In this document: one piece after another, positions 43,589 to 52,554 of the stretch
Layout of the letters: each line of letters starts with the position of its first letter
How positions within the stretch are numbered: the stretch's first letter is position 1
The notes under the pieces: model-generated
Seen by the model: the letters and a program-made list of their open reading frames with translations, nothing else
Database searches by the model: none
Told to the model about the DNA's origin: nothing
NCBI RefSeq assembly: GCF_001421965.1
Contig: NZ_LMLP01000001.1
Location: 620,001-684,000 of the forward strand
Reading direction: 5' to 3'
From: Sphingomonas sp. Leaf67
GTDB taxonomy: Bacteria; Pseudomonadota; Alphaproteobacteria; Sphingomonadales; Sphingomonadaceae
DNA: 64,000 nt
Translations under genes and position numbers: made by a program

Positions 43589-43980
43589 CCCTCTTTGTAG
43601 ATGCGTCGGCCTTGGTATCCGTACTGACGGACGAACCGGATGCGGCGTCGCTGATCGACCGGATGGCGGATGACGGGCATCTGCTGTCGTCGGCAATCGC
43701 GGTGTGGGAAACGACGATGGCGGTTGCGCGCAATCGAAAATGCCAGCCATTGGAAGCATTGGCGCTCGTCGAGCTGTTCTGTCGGGACTTGGATATTGCC
43801 TTGGCTCCGATTGGTCCGTCCGAGTCCTCGATCGCCGTCGAAGCCTACCATCGCTACGGCAAGGGTCGCCACGAAGCGAAACTCAACATGGGCGATTGCT
43901 TCGCCTATGCCTGCGCCCGTACCAACAATGCTACGCTGCTCTACAAGGGCGACGACTTCGCAAGGACCGACCTTAGATGA
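43585..43980 (+). CDS. vapC: VapC-type PIN-domain toxin
   Basis: A 131-residue PIN-domain ribonuclease starting with TTG at 43585 (TTGA overlap with vapB). The four acidic metal-binding residues are all present: Asp6 (FVDASALV), Glu42 (AVWETTMAV), Asp104 (NMGDCFAYACA) and Asp123 (YKGDDFARTDL). It should cut a specific RNA (in known VapCs initiator tRNA, other tRNAs or the sarcin-ricin loop) when freed from VapB. Its TGA stop overlaps the ATG of ybeY (ATGA at 43977-43980), placing the toxin directly in the translation path of an essential-type RNA enzyme. Confidence 0.88.
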   Translation: MTLFVDASALVSVLTDEPDAASLIDRMADDGHLLSSAIAVWETTMAVARNRKCQPLEALALVELFCRDLDIALAPIGPSESSIAVEAYHRYGKGRHEAKLNMGDCFAYACARTNNATLLYKGDDFARTDLR

Positions 43981-44489
43981 TCGATATCGCCGTACAGGCA
44001 GAGGCCGAATGGCCGCAGGATCAGGATTGGGAGGCCCTCGCCACCCGCGCCGCGACCGCCGCGATCGGCCGTACGCCGCAGGGGGTGTGGCTGACCGATC
44101 CGGCACTGATCGAGATCGCGGTGCGCTTGACCTCCGATGACGAGGTGCAGACGCTCAACCGCCAATATCGGCAGAAGGACAAGCCGACCAACGTCCTGTC
44201 CTTCCCGATGATCCAGCCCGATCTGCTCGACACCGTCACCCAGAACAGCGACGATGGCGAGGTATTGCTCGGCGATATCGTCCTCGCGCACGGGGTGTGT
44301 GCTGCCGAGGCAGCCGAACGCGGCATTTCGGTTGCCGATCATGCCACGCACCTGATTGTCCATGGCTGCCTGCATTTGCTAGGTCATGATCATCAGAATG
44401 ATGCGGAGGCGGAAGCCATGGAGGCGATCGAGCGTTCGACGCTCGCCCAACTCGGTCTGCACGATCCCTATCCCGTTACAGAGGACTGA
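43977..44489 (+). CDS. ybeY: Endoribonuclease/rRNA maturation factor YbeY
   Basis: A 170-residue zinc-dependent enzyme in 16S rRNA 3' end maturation and ribosome quality control. The metal motif is HGCLHLLGHDH (His129, His133, His139) and the RQKDKPTNVLSFP stretch is conserved. It starts at 43977, overlapping vapC by 4 bp, and is followed 10 bp later by corC. In most proteobacteria ybeY directly follows phoH; here the two are parted by vapBC. Confidence 0.95.
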   Translation: MIDIAVQAEAEWPQDQDWEALATRAATAAIGRTPQGVWLTDPALIEIAVRLTSDDEVQTLNRQYRQKDKPTNVLSFPMIQPDLLDTVTQNSDDGEVLLGDIVLAHGVCAAEAAERGISVADHATHLIVHGCLHLLGHDHQNDAEAEAMEAIERSTLAQLGLHDPYPVTED

Positions 44490-44499
44490 CACGACCATC

Positions 44500-45408
44500 A
44501 TGGCCGACGTTTCGACCAGCACCCCGCCCGGCGACAGTAGCAGCTCCGAAGGGGGCATATGGCGGGGGCTGCGCTCGCTGATCTTCGGTACCGATGCCAG
44601 CGAGACGCTGCGCGAACGGATCGAGGAAGTGATCGCAGCGCATGAGGACGAGAACGACGCGCCGGTCGCGGGCGATCTTTCGCCGATCGAGCGCAAGATG
44701 TTGCGCAACATCCTGCATTTCGGGGAACGCGATGCGGGCGACATGGGCGTACCGCGCGCCGACATCGTCGCGCTCGAGGAAAACACCCCCTTCGCCGATG
44801 TGGTGAAACTGTTCGCCGAAGCGGGCCATAGCCGCCTGCCGGTCTATCGCGAAAAGCTCGATACGATCGTCGGCATGGTCCATGTGAAGGACGTCTTCGC
44901 GATACTGGCGAAGGGCGAGGAGCATCCGCCGACCGCGATCGGCCTGTTGCGGCAACCGCTCTACGTCCCGCAATCGATGGGGACTCTCGACCTGCTCGCA
45001 CAGATGCAGGCCAGCCGCACCCACCTCGCCATCGTGCTCGACGAATATTCGGGCACCGACGGCCTCATCACCATCGAGGATCTGGTCGAGGAGATCGTCG
45101 GCGAGATCGAGGACGAGCATGACGATGCCCCGACCGACCTGTTCGTGCCGCTGGAGGGCGGCGCATGGGAGGCGGATGCCCGCGCCGAGCTGGAGGACGC
45201 CGCCGAACTGATCGACCCGCGCCTCGGCGAGATCGAGGAGGACGTCGAGACGCTGGGCGGCCTCGCCTTCGTGCTGGCGGGAGAGGTGCCCAAGGAAGGC
45301 ACCTGCCTTGACCATCCGTCGGGCTGGCGCATCGAAATCATCGCCGCCGACACCCGCCGCGTCCTCCGCCTGCGACTCCACCCCCCGGTAGCGACCGAGG
45401 AGGAGTAA
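44500..45408 (+). CDS. corC: CorC/HlyC-type CBS-domain protein (YbeX)
   Basis: A 302-residue cytoplasmic protein with two CBS domains (about 70-190, VPRADIVALEENTPFADV and the HLAIVLDEYSGTDGLITIEDLVEEIVGEIEDEHD region) and a C-terminal CorC_HlyC domain (from about 210). It lacks the transmembrane DUF21 part, so it is the YbeX/CorC short form, linked to Mg/Co efflux and to ribosome metabolism through the ybeZYX operon. The ATG at 44500 (MADVSTSTPPG) is preferred. It starts 10 bp after ybeY. Confidence 0.93.
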   Translation: MADVSTSTPPGDSSSSEGGIWRGLRSLIFGTDASETLRERIEEVIAAHEDENDAPVAGDLSPIERKMLRNILHFGERDAGDMGVPRADIVALEENTPFADVVKLFAEAGHSRLPVYREKLDTIVGMVHVKDVFAILAKGEEHPPTAIGLLRQPLYVPQSMGTLDLLAQMQASRTHLAIVLDEYSGTDGLITIEDLVEEIVGEIEDEHDDAPTDLFVPLEGGAWEADARAELEDAAELIDPRLGEIEEDVETLGGLAFVLAGEVPKEGTCLDHPSGWRIEIIAADTRRVLRLRLHPPVATEEE

Positions 45409-45468
45409 GGCCGCCCCAAATGTTGGGCTCAGAGGGAGGTCGCAGCAGCGGCAATACCGCTAAGTGCC

Positions 45469-45609
45469 AAAACCGATCACCAACAACGATTCAATCGGTT
45501 TTACAGTACGATCCGATTTCGATATTCGAACAGTCGCGGACCGGTTCGTAAGCCCCCTTCGAACCGGTCCGACGGGCCGCCGGCGCTCCTCCCTTGTCAC
45601 CGGCGGCCC
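45469..45609. other. Three consecutive stem-loops after corC
   Basis: The 262-bp gap 45409-45670 holds AAAACCGAT/ATCGGTTTT (45469-45477 with 45494-45502), GGACCGGTTCG/CGAACCGGTCC (45538-45548 with 45560-45570) and GGGCCGCCGG/CCGGCGGCCC (45574-45583 with 45600-45609), all perfect. The first ends in TTTT and may terminate corC. The last two adjoin each other and may be a small RNA, a leader of the next gene, or a terminator set. No family is recognised. Confidence 0.45.
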
Positions 45610-45670
45610 CTTTACATCGGAACGTCCGCGCCCCCTTCCCCCGTCGCCTGCACCGCCCTATTCATCGGCC

Positions 45671-47011
45671 ATGCGCAAACACGTCATCCGCTTCGGCCTC
45701 GTGCTGCTGGTCCTGATCGCCGGGCTGGTCTTCTACATCACCCGGCCCGACCGGGCGCAGTTGAGCGAGAATGCGGTGGCGGGGCGCACGCCGCAGCTGA
45801 CCCAGGTCCGCGACCAGTGGTTCCCGACCGTCCGCGTCGCCGATCCGATCGGCTGGAAGGACGGCCAGACCCCGACCGCCCCCGCCGGATTGCAGGTGCA
45901 GCCCTTCGCCAAGGGCCTCGACCATCCGCGCTGGCTGTACCGCCTTGCCAATGGCGACGTGCTGGTGGCCGAAAGCAACAGCCCCCCGCGCGAGGGCGGC
46001 GGCATCACCGGCTGGTTCATGCGGCTGTTCATGAAGCAGGCCGGGGCCGGCACCCCGTCGGCCAACCGCATCACCCTGTTGCGTGACGCCAATGGCGACG
46101 GCACGGCGGAGGCGCGTTCGGTGTTCCTCACCGGGCTGAACTCGCCATCGGGCATGGCGGTGGTCGGCGACTGGCTCTACGTCGCCAATACCGACTCGCT
46201 GGTCCGCTATCCCTTCCGCATCGGCCAGACCCGCATCACGGCGGCACCCGAGAAGATCGTCGACCTGCCCGGCGGCGGCAATCACTGGGCGCGCAACGTC
46301 GTCGCCGATCCCGATGGCAAGTCGCTGTACGTCAGCGTCGGTTCGGCATCGAACATCGCCGAAAACGGCCTCGACATCGAGAAGAACCGCGCCGCGATCT
46401 GGCAGGTCGATCCGGTGAAGAAGACGTTCCGCATCTACGCCTCGGGCCTGCGCAACGCCAACGGCATGGCGTTCGAACCGCGCAGCAAGGATCTGTGGAC
46501 CGTCGTCAACGAACGCGACATGCTCGGCTCCGACATGCCGCCCGATTATCTGACCAAGGTCGAATTCGGCGGCAACTATGGTTGGCCGTGGCATTACTGG
46601 GGCGGCTATATCGACGAGCGGGTCCAGCCGCAGCGCCCCGACCTGCGCCAATATGTCGCCCGCCCCGACTATGCGCTCGGCGCGCACGTCGCCCCGCTCG
46701 GCCTCGCCTTCACCGTCGACATGCGGCTGGGCGAGCGGTTCGGCAACGGCGCGGCGATCGGGCTGCACGGGTCGTGGAACCGGGTGCCGCCCTCGGGCTA
46801 CAAGGTCGTGTACGTGCCCTTCGCCGCCAACGGCTTCCCCGTCGCCAACGCCAAGCCGGTCGACCTGCTGACCGGCTTCCTGACCGCCGATGGCAAGGAC
46901 GTCCACGGCCGCCCGGTCGCGGTGATCGCCGACCGGGCCGGCGCGATGCTCGTCGCCGACGATGTCGGCAACACCATCTGGCGGGTCAGCCAGCCGCTCG
47001 CGGCCCGCTGA
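45671..47011 (+). CDS. Sorbosone dehydrogenase-like beta-propeller (PQQ sugar dehydrogenase family)
   Basis: A 446-residue protein anchored by one N-terminal helix (VIRFGLVLLVLIAGLVFYI) and facing the periplasm. The six-bladed propeller is of the glucose/sorbosone dehydrogenase family: LQVQPFAKGLDHPRWLYRLANGDVLVAES, GNHWARNVVADPDGKSLYVSVGSASN, ASGLRNANGMAFEPR, GGNYGWPWHYWGG, and the late GLHGSWNRVPPSGYKVV. Many members bind PQQ and oxidise sugars or aldehydes; whether this one does is not known. The ATG at 45671 is preferred over an earlier open frame. It breaks the usual corC-lnt order. Confidence 0.88.
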   Translation: MRKHVIRFGLVLLVLIAGLVFYITRPDRAQLSENAVAGRTPQLTQVRDQWFPTVRVADPIGWKDGQTPTAPAGLQVQPFAKGLDHPRWLYRLANGDVLVAESNSPPREGGGITGWFMRLFMKQAGAGTPSANRITLLRDANGDGTAEARSVFLTGLNSPSGMAVVGDWLYVANTDSLVRYPFRIGQTRITAAPEKIVDLPGGGNHWARNVVADPDGKSLYVSVGSASNIAENGLDIEKNRAAIWQVDPVKKTFRIYASGLRNANGMAFEPRSKDLWTVVNERDMLGSDMPPDYLTKVEFGGNYGWPWHYWGGYIDERVQPQRPDLRQYVARPDYALGAHVAPLGLAFTVDMRLGERFGNGAAIGLHGSWNRVPPSGYKVVYVPFAANGFPVANAKPVDLLTGFLTADGKDVHGRPVAVIADRAGAMLVADDVGNTIWRVSQPLAAR

Positions 47012-47025
47012 CCCGGTCGGGCCGG

Positions 47026-47328
47026 CTACTTCAACAGCGCCGGCCCATCCCTGCCCAGCTTCTCCTTGATCTTGTTCGCGAACATGGCGAGCATCGGCGG
47101 CAGGTCGAGTACCGCGTGGACATGCGCGTCGTGCATCTCGCAGCGCGCCTGCACCGTCTGCCCCATGCCGCTGACCGTGAAGTGCAGCGTGTCGCCGTCC
47201 CAGCTCTTGCCGTGCAGCGTGCCGCCGGGGATCATGCCCGCCAGCTTGTCGATACCGCTGTCGATCCGCTGCCGCACGCCCGCGCGTCCGAGTTGATGGG
47301 GAATATCGACGGTCACCGGTTGGTTCAT
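47026..47328 (-). CDS. Polyhydroxyalkanoic acid system family protein (PHA_gran_rgn)
   Basis: A 100-residue protein of the family found near polyhydroxyalkanoate genes (MNQPVTVDIPHQLGRAGVRQRIDSGIDKLAGMIPGG ... GRDGPALLK). It resembles small polyketide-cyclase/START-like folds. No PHA synthase is in the window, so linkage to storage granules is by family name only. It is convergent with the upstream gene (15 bp apart). Confidence 0.8.
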   Translation of the reverse strand: MNQPVTVDIPHQLGRAGVRQRIDSGIDKLAGMIPGGTLHGKSWDGDTLHFTVSGMGQTVQARCEMHDAHVHAVLDLPPMLAMFANKIKEKLGRDGPALLK

Positions 47329-47352
47329 TGGGAAACTCCTTCGCGCGCCGAT

Positions 47353-47685
47353 CTAGTGCGCGGTGCTGTTCGAAAACAGGTTCATCACGATCACGCCCGC
47401 GATGATGAGCGCCATGCCGAGCATCGCCGGCAGGTCGAGCCGCTGCCCCTGCCAGACCCACGCGATGCCCGCGACCAGCACGATGCCGACCCCCGACCAG
47501 ATCGCATAGGCGATGCCGGTCGGCACGCTCTCCAGCGTCCGCGACAGGCAGTAGAACGCGATCGCATAGCCGATCACCGTCACCAGCGACGGCCCGATCC
47601 GCGTGAACCCGGCGGTCGCGCGCATGGTGGACGTGGCGACAACCTCGGCGACGATCGCGCTGGCGAGCCAGAGATACGGGTTCAT
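47353..47685 (-). CDS. SMR-family multidrug efflux protein, EmrE/QacC type
   Basis: A 110-residue four-helix transporter. The start is the ATG at 47685 (MNPYLWLASAIVAEVVATSTMRATAG); the upstream frame carries no membrane sequence. Glu14 in the first helix (IVAEVVATSTMR) and the TGIAYAIWSGVGIVLVAGIAW stretch match the drug-exporting EmrE subtype, unlike the SugE subtype at 19074. It would expel quaternary ammonium compounds and other cations. A family A-like repeat lies upstream. Confidence 0.9.
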   Translation of the reverse strand: MNPYLWLASAIVAEVVATSTMRATAGFTRIGPSLVTVIGYAIAFYCLSRTLESVPTGIAYAIWSGVGIVLVAGIAWVWQGQRLDLPAMLGMALIIAGVIVMNLFSNSTAH

Positions 47686-47767
47686 GCGCACGAGATAGGG
47701 TTTGGAGGTGAGGGATTGAAGCGCCGTCCGCCCCCTCGCAGCGAACCCCTGCGAACATACCGTTCGC

Positions 47768-47851
47768 GTACCCCCGCGCAGGCGGGGGTCCAGGGTCTCA
47801 AGCGCAAACCGTTGTTTGCTTGGCTCTGGACCCCCGCCTGCGCGGGGGTAC
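47768..47851. repeat. Dispersed palindrome with 26-bp perfect arms, family A-like copy 3
   Basis: GTACCCCCGCGCAGGCGGGG plus GTCCAG (47768-47793) pairs exactly with CTGGACCCCCGCCTGCGCGG plus GGGTAC (47826-47851). The 32-nt loop contains AAACCGTTGTTTGC. It shares the CGCGCAGGCGGG core with copies at 1198 and 52045 but has another interior. It lies in the divergent gap between the SMR gene and lnt. Confidence 0.9.
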
Positions 47852-47900
47852 GGCGGACTCGGGGTTAGGTGTGCGACTCTTGCGGAGGTTTTTTCCAAGG

Positions 47901-49475
47901 ATGATGACTCCGCGCTCCCCCCTTGCACCCACCCGCCACAAGCCGGATAGACGCCGCGTGTCCGCTCTCCTCGCCCTGCTCGCCGGCCTGACCTCGGCCC
48001 TCGGCTTCGCGCCGCTTCAATGGTGGCCGGTCACGCTGGCCGCGTTCGCGCTGTGGCTATGGCTGGTCCACCGCGCACCGACGCTGAAGGCGGCGCTGTG
48101 GCGCTCGTGGCTGTTCGGCGTCGCCCATTTCACCATCGGCAACAACTGGATCCAGCACGCCTTCGACTTTCAGGACCGGATGCCCCCCGCGCTCGGCTAT
48201 GTCGCGGTAGTCGGGCTGGCGCTCTACCTCGCCATCTACCCGATGCTCGCCGGCGGCATCGCGTGGCGCGTCGGCAGGCGCGGCGAACGCCCCGATCTCG
48301 GCTTCGCGCTGATCGCCGGCGCAGGCTGGATCGCCACCGAATATCTGCGCGCGATCGTCTTCACCGGCTATGCGTGGAATCCGATCGCGGTGATCTGGGT
48401 GCCCACCCCGCTCCGCGCCCTCGCCGCCTATACCGGCACCTACGCCCTGTCCGGCCTGACCGTCGTCGCCAGCGCGCTGCTGCTCCTGCCTCGCCCGAAA
48501 GTACGTGCCGGTGTCATCGTCGCCCTCACCCTGCTTATGCTGGTCCCCGGCGACATCGCCCGAACCCCCGCGACGGTCGCCACCACCGCTCCGCGCGTCC
48601 GCGTCGTCCAGCCCAATTTCCCGCAAGAGGTCGTCCGCAGCGAAGGCTATGACCAGCGCCTGCTCAACCGGCAGATCGAGCTGTCCGGCACCCCCGGCCC
48701 CGCCCCGCGCCTGATCGTCTGGCCCGAAGGCACCGTCAATTTCTACCTTGAGGACGGCTATCCGCCCGAATGGTATCAGCAATCCCCCGCGCTGCTGCGC
48801 GCGCGCATTGCCAGCACGCTGGGGCCGCGCGATGCGGCGCTGGTCGGCGGCACCGCGCTGTTCTTTTCGCGCGAACGGCAGGTGACCGACGCCGGCAATT
48901 CGGTGTTCGCTATCACCCCCGATACCCGCATCGTAGGCCGCTATGACAAGGCGCATCTGGTGCCCGGCGGCGAGTATTTGCCGATGCGCTCGATCCTCCA
49001 GCCGCTCGGCCTCTCGCGCCTCGTCATGGGCGATGTCGACTTCCGCCCCGGCCCCGGTCCGGCGACGCTGGCGCTGCCCGGCTTCGGCCCGGTCGGCATG
49101 CAGATCTGCTACGAGATCATCTTTTCCGGCCAAGTTGTCGACCGCGCCCACCGTCCCGCGCTGCTCTTCAATCCATCGAACGATGCGTGGTTCGGCCGCT
49201 GGGGACCGCCGCAGCATCTGGCGCAGGCCCGCCTGCGCGCTGCGGAGGAGGGGCTACCCATCCTCCGGTCGACCCCGACGGGTATTTCGGCGGTGATCGA
49301 CGCCACCGGTGGCCTCGTCGCATCCATCCCCCCGGGTCAGGCGGGCGCGATCGAAGTCCCGATCCCCGCCCCACACCCCCCGACCCTGTTCGCGCGGGTC
49401 GGCAACTGGATGGCATTGCTGGCGATAGTTTTGCTGTGCGGCCTCGCGATTGCCATCCGCCGTCGCGCGCGCTAG
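47901..49475 (+). CDS. lnt: Apolipoprotein N-acyltransferase
   Basis: A 524-residue membrane enzyme that adds the third acyl chain to lipoproteins at the inner membrane. N-terminal helices span residues about 20-230, then a periplasmic nitrilase domain with the Glu-Lys-Cys catalytic set: VWPEGTVNF (Glu), YDKAHLVPGGEYLP (Lys), GMQICYEIIFSGQVV (Cys), and a C-terminal helix. The ATG at 47901 is chosen; the next codon but one is also ATG. It normally follows corC; here three genes are inserted between. The terminal stop is 75 bp before metK. Confidence 0.95.
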   Translation: MMTPRSPLAPTRHKPDRRRVSALLALLAGLTSALGFAPLQWWPVTLAAFALWLWLVHRAPTLKAALWRSWLFGVAHFTIGNNWIQHAFDFQDRMPPALGYVAVVGLALYLAIYPMLAGGIAWRVGRRGERPDLGFALIAGAGWIATEYLRAIVFTGYAWNPIAVIWVPTPLRALAAYTGTYALSGLTVVASALLLLPRPKVRAGVIVALTLLMLVPGDIARTPATVATTAPRVRVVQPNFPQEVVRSEGYDQRLLNRQIELSGTPGPAPRLIVWPEGTVNFYLEDGYPPEWYQQSPALLRARIASTLGPRDAALVGGTALFFSRERQVTDAGNSVFAITPDTRIVGRYDKAHLVPGGEYLPMRSILQPLGLSRLVMGDVDFRPGPGPATLALPGFGPVGMQICYEIIFSGQVVDRAHRPALLFNPSNDAWFGRWGPPQHLAQARLRAAEEGLPILRSTPTGISAVIDATGGLVASIPPGQAGAIEVPIPAPHPPTLFARVGNWMALLAIVLLCGLAIAIRRRAR

Positions 49476-49488
49476 GGCGACGATATAA

Positions 49489-49530
49489 GGAAAGCTTTAT
49501 ATGCGGCATGGCAACGGCCGCGCGCTTTCC
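49489..49530 (+). promoter_or_regulatory. Nested stem-loop leader upstream of metK, candidate
   Basis: Outer stem GGAAAGC (49489-49495) with GCTTTCC (49524-49530), inner stem GCGGC (49503-49507) with GCCGC (49517-49521) and loop ATGGCAACG. It is followed by the self-palindrome CTCTAGCCTAGAG (49531-49543) and the ribosome site GAGGAAG just before the metK ATG. metK leaders in several bacteria are SAM-sensing riboswitches; the fit to any known class (SAM-II, SAM/SAH) was not shown. TATAAG at 49484-49489 could be a -10 box, which would start transcription inside the structure. Confidence 0.3.
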
Positions 49531-49550
49531 CTCTAGCCTAGAGGAAGTCC

Positions 49551-50762
<1,212 letters not shown>

Positions 50763-50802
50763 TCCGGTCCGGGCCAGACGGCTCGACACGGACAAGAAAT
50801 TG

Positions 50803-50837
50803 CGGGAGGTTCGCCGACAGGGCGGACCTCCCGTTTT
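50803..50837 (+). terminator. Intrinsic terminator after metK
   Basis: CGGGAGGTTCGCC (50803-50815) and GGCGGACCTCCCG (50821-50833) form a 13-bp stem with one wobble and the loop GACAG, followed by TTTT. Confidence 0.85.
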
Positions 50838-50863
50838 CATGTCCGCCCGCCAAGGGGGACGTG

Positions 50864-51961
50864 ATGCGGCGGTTTGGCATGGGACTGTGGGCGATCGGTC
50901 TGTTGATGACGGCGGCATCGGCTCCGCCGGCGGTGGCGCAACTGCAGAGGAATGCGATAGCCGCGCCTGCCGACCAGCCCTATCGCTTCAGGCATAGCGG
51001 GCTGACCATCCCGGCGATGCTGGAGGGAATGCCGCGCGGGCGAATCGAACAATTCGGCACCGACGAACTCGACGTATTCGCCAATTATGAGCGCGGGTCG
51101 GACGCGATCACCCTCTATGTCTATCGCAACGTCAGCGGCGCGGTACCCGTCTGGTTCGACCGCGCCAGTGCCTCGATCGAAACGCGGCGGGACATGTACG
51201 GCATCGCCACCGCCGCCGGTCCCGCGACCGCATTCGCCCCGCCGGGGCAAAGCGTCGCCAGCGGCCTGATGGGCGCGTGGTCGGTCTCGAAGCCGCCCTA
51301 TCGTGGCACCGGGCTGGCGCTCCTGCCGATGGGCGACTGGCTGGTGAAGGTCCGCTACAGTTCGGCGACGCTCGACGGCGCGGGGATTGCCGCACGGTTG
51401 CCGGCCATCCTGTCAGCGCTGACCTGGCCGACCGGCCTTGCCGCGGCGGCTCCCGCCCAGCCGATTGCGGATTGTACGACTCCGCTCGACTTCCCGAAAA
51501 AGGCGAAGCTGGTTCGCGATGAGAAATCGAACATGATGTCGGGGCTGCTGGGCGGGATGTTGCAGTCGATGGCTTCGGACAAGCTGGCGGAAAAGGACAC
51601 ACCCGACGCCGACGCGCAGAAGCCGGCGACATGGTGCCGCGATCCCGGCCCCAGCCCGGTCGGTGCCGTCTATCGCAGGGACGCTGCCCTTGATTCCTAT
51701 CTGCTGGCGTTCAGCGATGCGGGTCGCGGGGCTTGGGTCGCGCCCGATATGTCGGGCCTGCTGCTTGGCAAGAAGGGGGGCAAGCGCTGGTCGGTCGCCT
51801 TGGTCGACATGGCGGAGACCTCGAACTACCCGCCGCTGACCGCCCTGCCCCGTCCGGCGGAAGTGCTGGCGCTGGTCCAGCAGCCCGCCATCTCCACCAC
51901 GCGTACGTGGGGCAACAAGACGATTACCATCAACGGCGGCGCAATGACGGGAAGACATTGA
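50864..51961 (+). CDS. Exported protein of unknown function
   Basis: A 365-residue protein with a signal peptide (MRRFGMGLWAIGLLMTAASAPPAVA, cut before QLQRN). AAGGGGG 5 nt before the ATG at 50864 favours it over the GTG at 50861. The mature protein has a first domain (about 30-205) with repeated aromatic strands, a short Cys-containing linker (IADCTTPLDFPKKAKLVRDE), and a second half with CRDPGPSPVGAVYRR and TRTWGNKTITING. Two Cys (in DCTT and WCRD) could pair. I recognise no family. It follows the metK terminator and is probably transcribed alone. Confidence 0.7.
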   Translation: MRRFGMGLWAIGLLMTAASAPPAVAQLQRNAIAAPADQPYRFRHSGLTIPAMLEGMPRGRIEQFGTDELDVFANYERGSDAITLYVYRNVSGAVPVWFDRASASIETRRDMYGIATAAGPATAFAPPGQSVASGLMGAWSVSKPPYRGTGLALLPMGDWLVKVRYSSATLDGAGIAARLPAILSALTWPTGLAAAAPAQPIADCTTPLDFPKKAKLVRDEKSNMMSGLLGGMLQSMASDKLAEKDTPDADAQKPATWCRDPGPSPVGAVYRRDAALDSYLLAFSDAGRGAWVAPDMSGLLLGKKGGKRWSVALVDMAETSNYPPLTALPRPAEVLALVQQPAISTTRTWGNKTITINGGAMTGRH

Positions 51962-52044
51962 ACGGACGGGCAATGGACGGATCGGCGTTCGGAGTTTGTC
52001 TCACGACATCATCCGTCGCCCCAGCGACGGCCTAAGGCGGGATC

Positions 52045-52210
52045 GACATTCAGTTCGCTGGGCGCAGAAATAGTGGTCCGTCCCCTTTCGTCACTCCCGC
52101 GCAGGCGAGCGTCCATAGACGCCAGCGTCGCGGATTCAGCCAAACCGTCGGCGTCTATGGATTCCCGCCTGCGCGCGAATGATGAAGTTCCGTGGTTATC
52201 GCTGAATGTC
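52045..52210 (-). repeat. Dispersed palindromic repeat, family A copy 2
   Basis: On the minus strand it starts GACATTCAGCGATAACCACG at 52210 and continues CATTCGCGCGCAGGCGGGAA, ATCCATAGACGCCGACGGTT, TGGCTGAATCC, then the returning arm GTCTATGGACGCTCGCCTGC and GCGGGAGTGACGA. GACATTCAG also occurs inverted at the far end (52045-52053). The copy at 1198-1310 shares flank, arms and the TTTGGCTG centre. Confidence 0.8.
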
Positions 52211-52513
52211 GCTCGGTCCTAGGTCTTGCGCGGCGCCTGCCGCCCGTATTCATCGGGAAATCCCAATTCTTCGCCGGGACAACGTCGCAAGTTGGGCGGG
52301 TCGGACTGCCGTCGCAAAGTTTGCGACCCGATCCGGAGCGCTGCTCCCTTCCGGCCGCAGCGCAGGATTTCCTACACGCTACCGCTCCGGTATATCCGGA
52401 GCAGAAGTGCAAACCCGATTGCAGGCAATGTCGATCGAGTTCGAAAGATCTTTGACAGGTATTTGAATCGACTGGTCGATCGGCCCGACGTCACGAACGC
52501 GCCAACTGCGCAC
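52211..52513. other. Non-coding stretch with small palindromes
   Basis: This part of the 593-bp gap 51962-52554 shows no convincing gene; open frames in it lack normal codon use. It holds GTCGCAAAGTTTGCGAC (52311-52327) and GCTCCGGTATATCCGGAGC (52384-52402), both perfect small palindromes. It may be degraded repeat sequence or an unrecognised RNA. The element at 52514-52536 is entered separately. Confidence 0.4.
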
Positions 52514-52536
52514 GAGTGTGACTTTTGTGACCTTTG
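52514..52536 (-). repeat. CAAAGGTCACAAAGGTCAC-type element, copy 2
   Basis: On the minus strand it reads CAAAGGTCACAAAAGTCACA plus CTC, which starts 18 nt after the PAP2 stop codon (52555). It differs from the 14442-14465 copy at one base in the second repeat and at the last base of the copy. Both copies are followed, reading on, by a GCAG-containing and GCGCGTTC stretch. Confidence 0.7.
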
Positions 52537-52554
52537 ACCTTCGCGCCGGCCACC

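Noticed and set aside
52155..52537. Several 80-100-codon frames in the 51962-52554 gap
   Set aside because: They overlap each other on both strands, cross the family A repeat, lack ribosome sites and show no protein-like composition.
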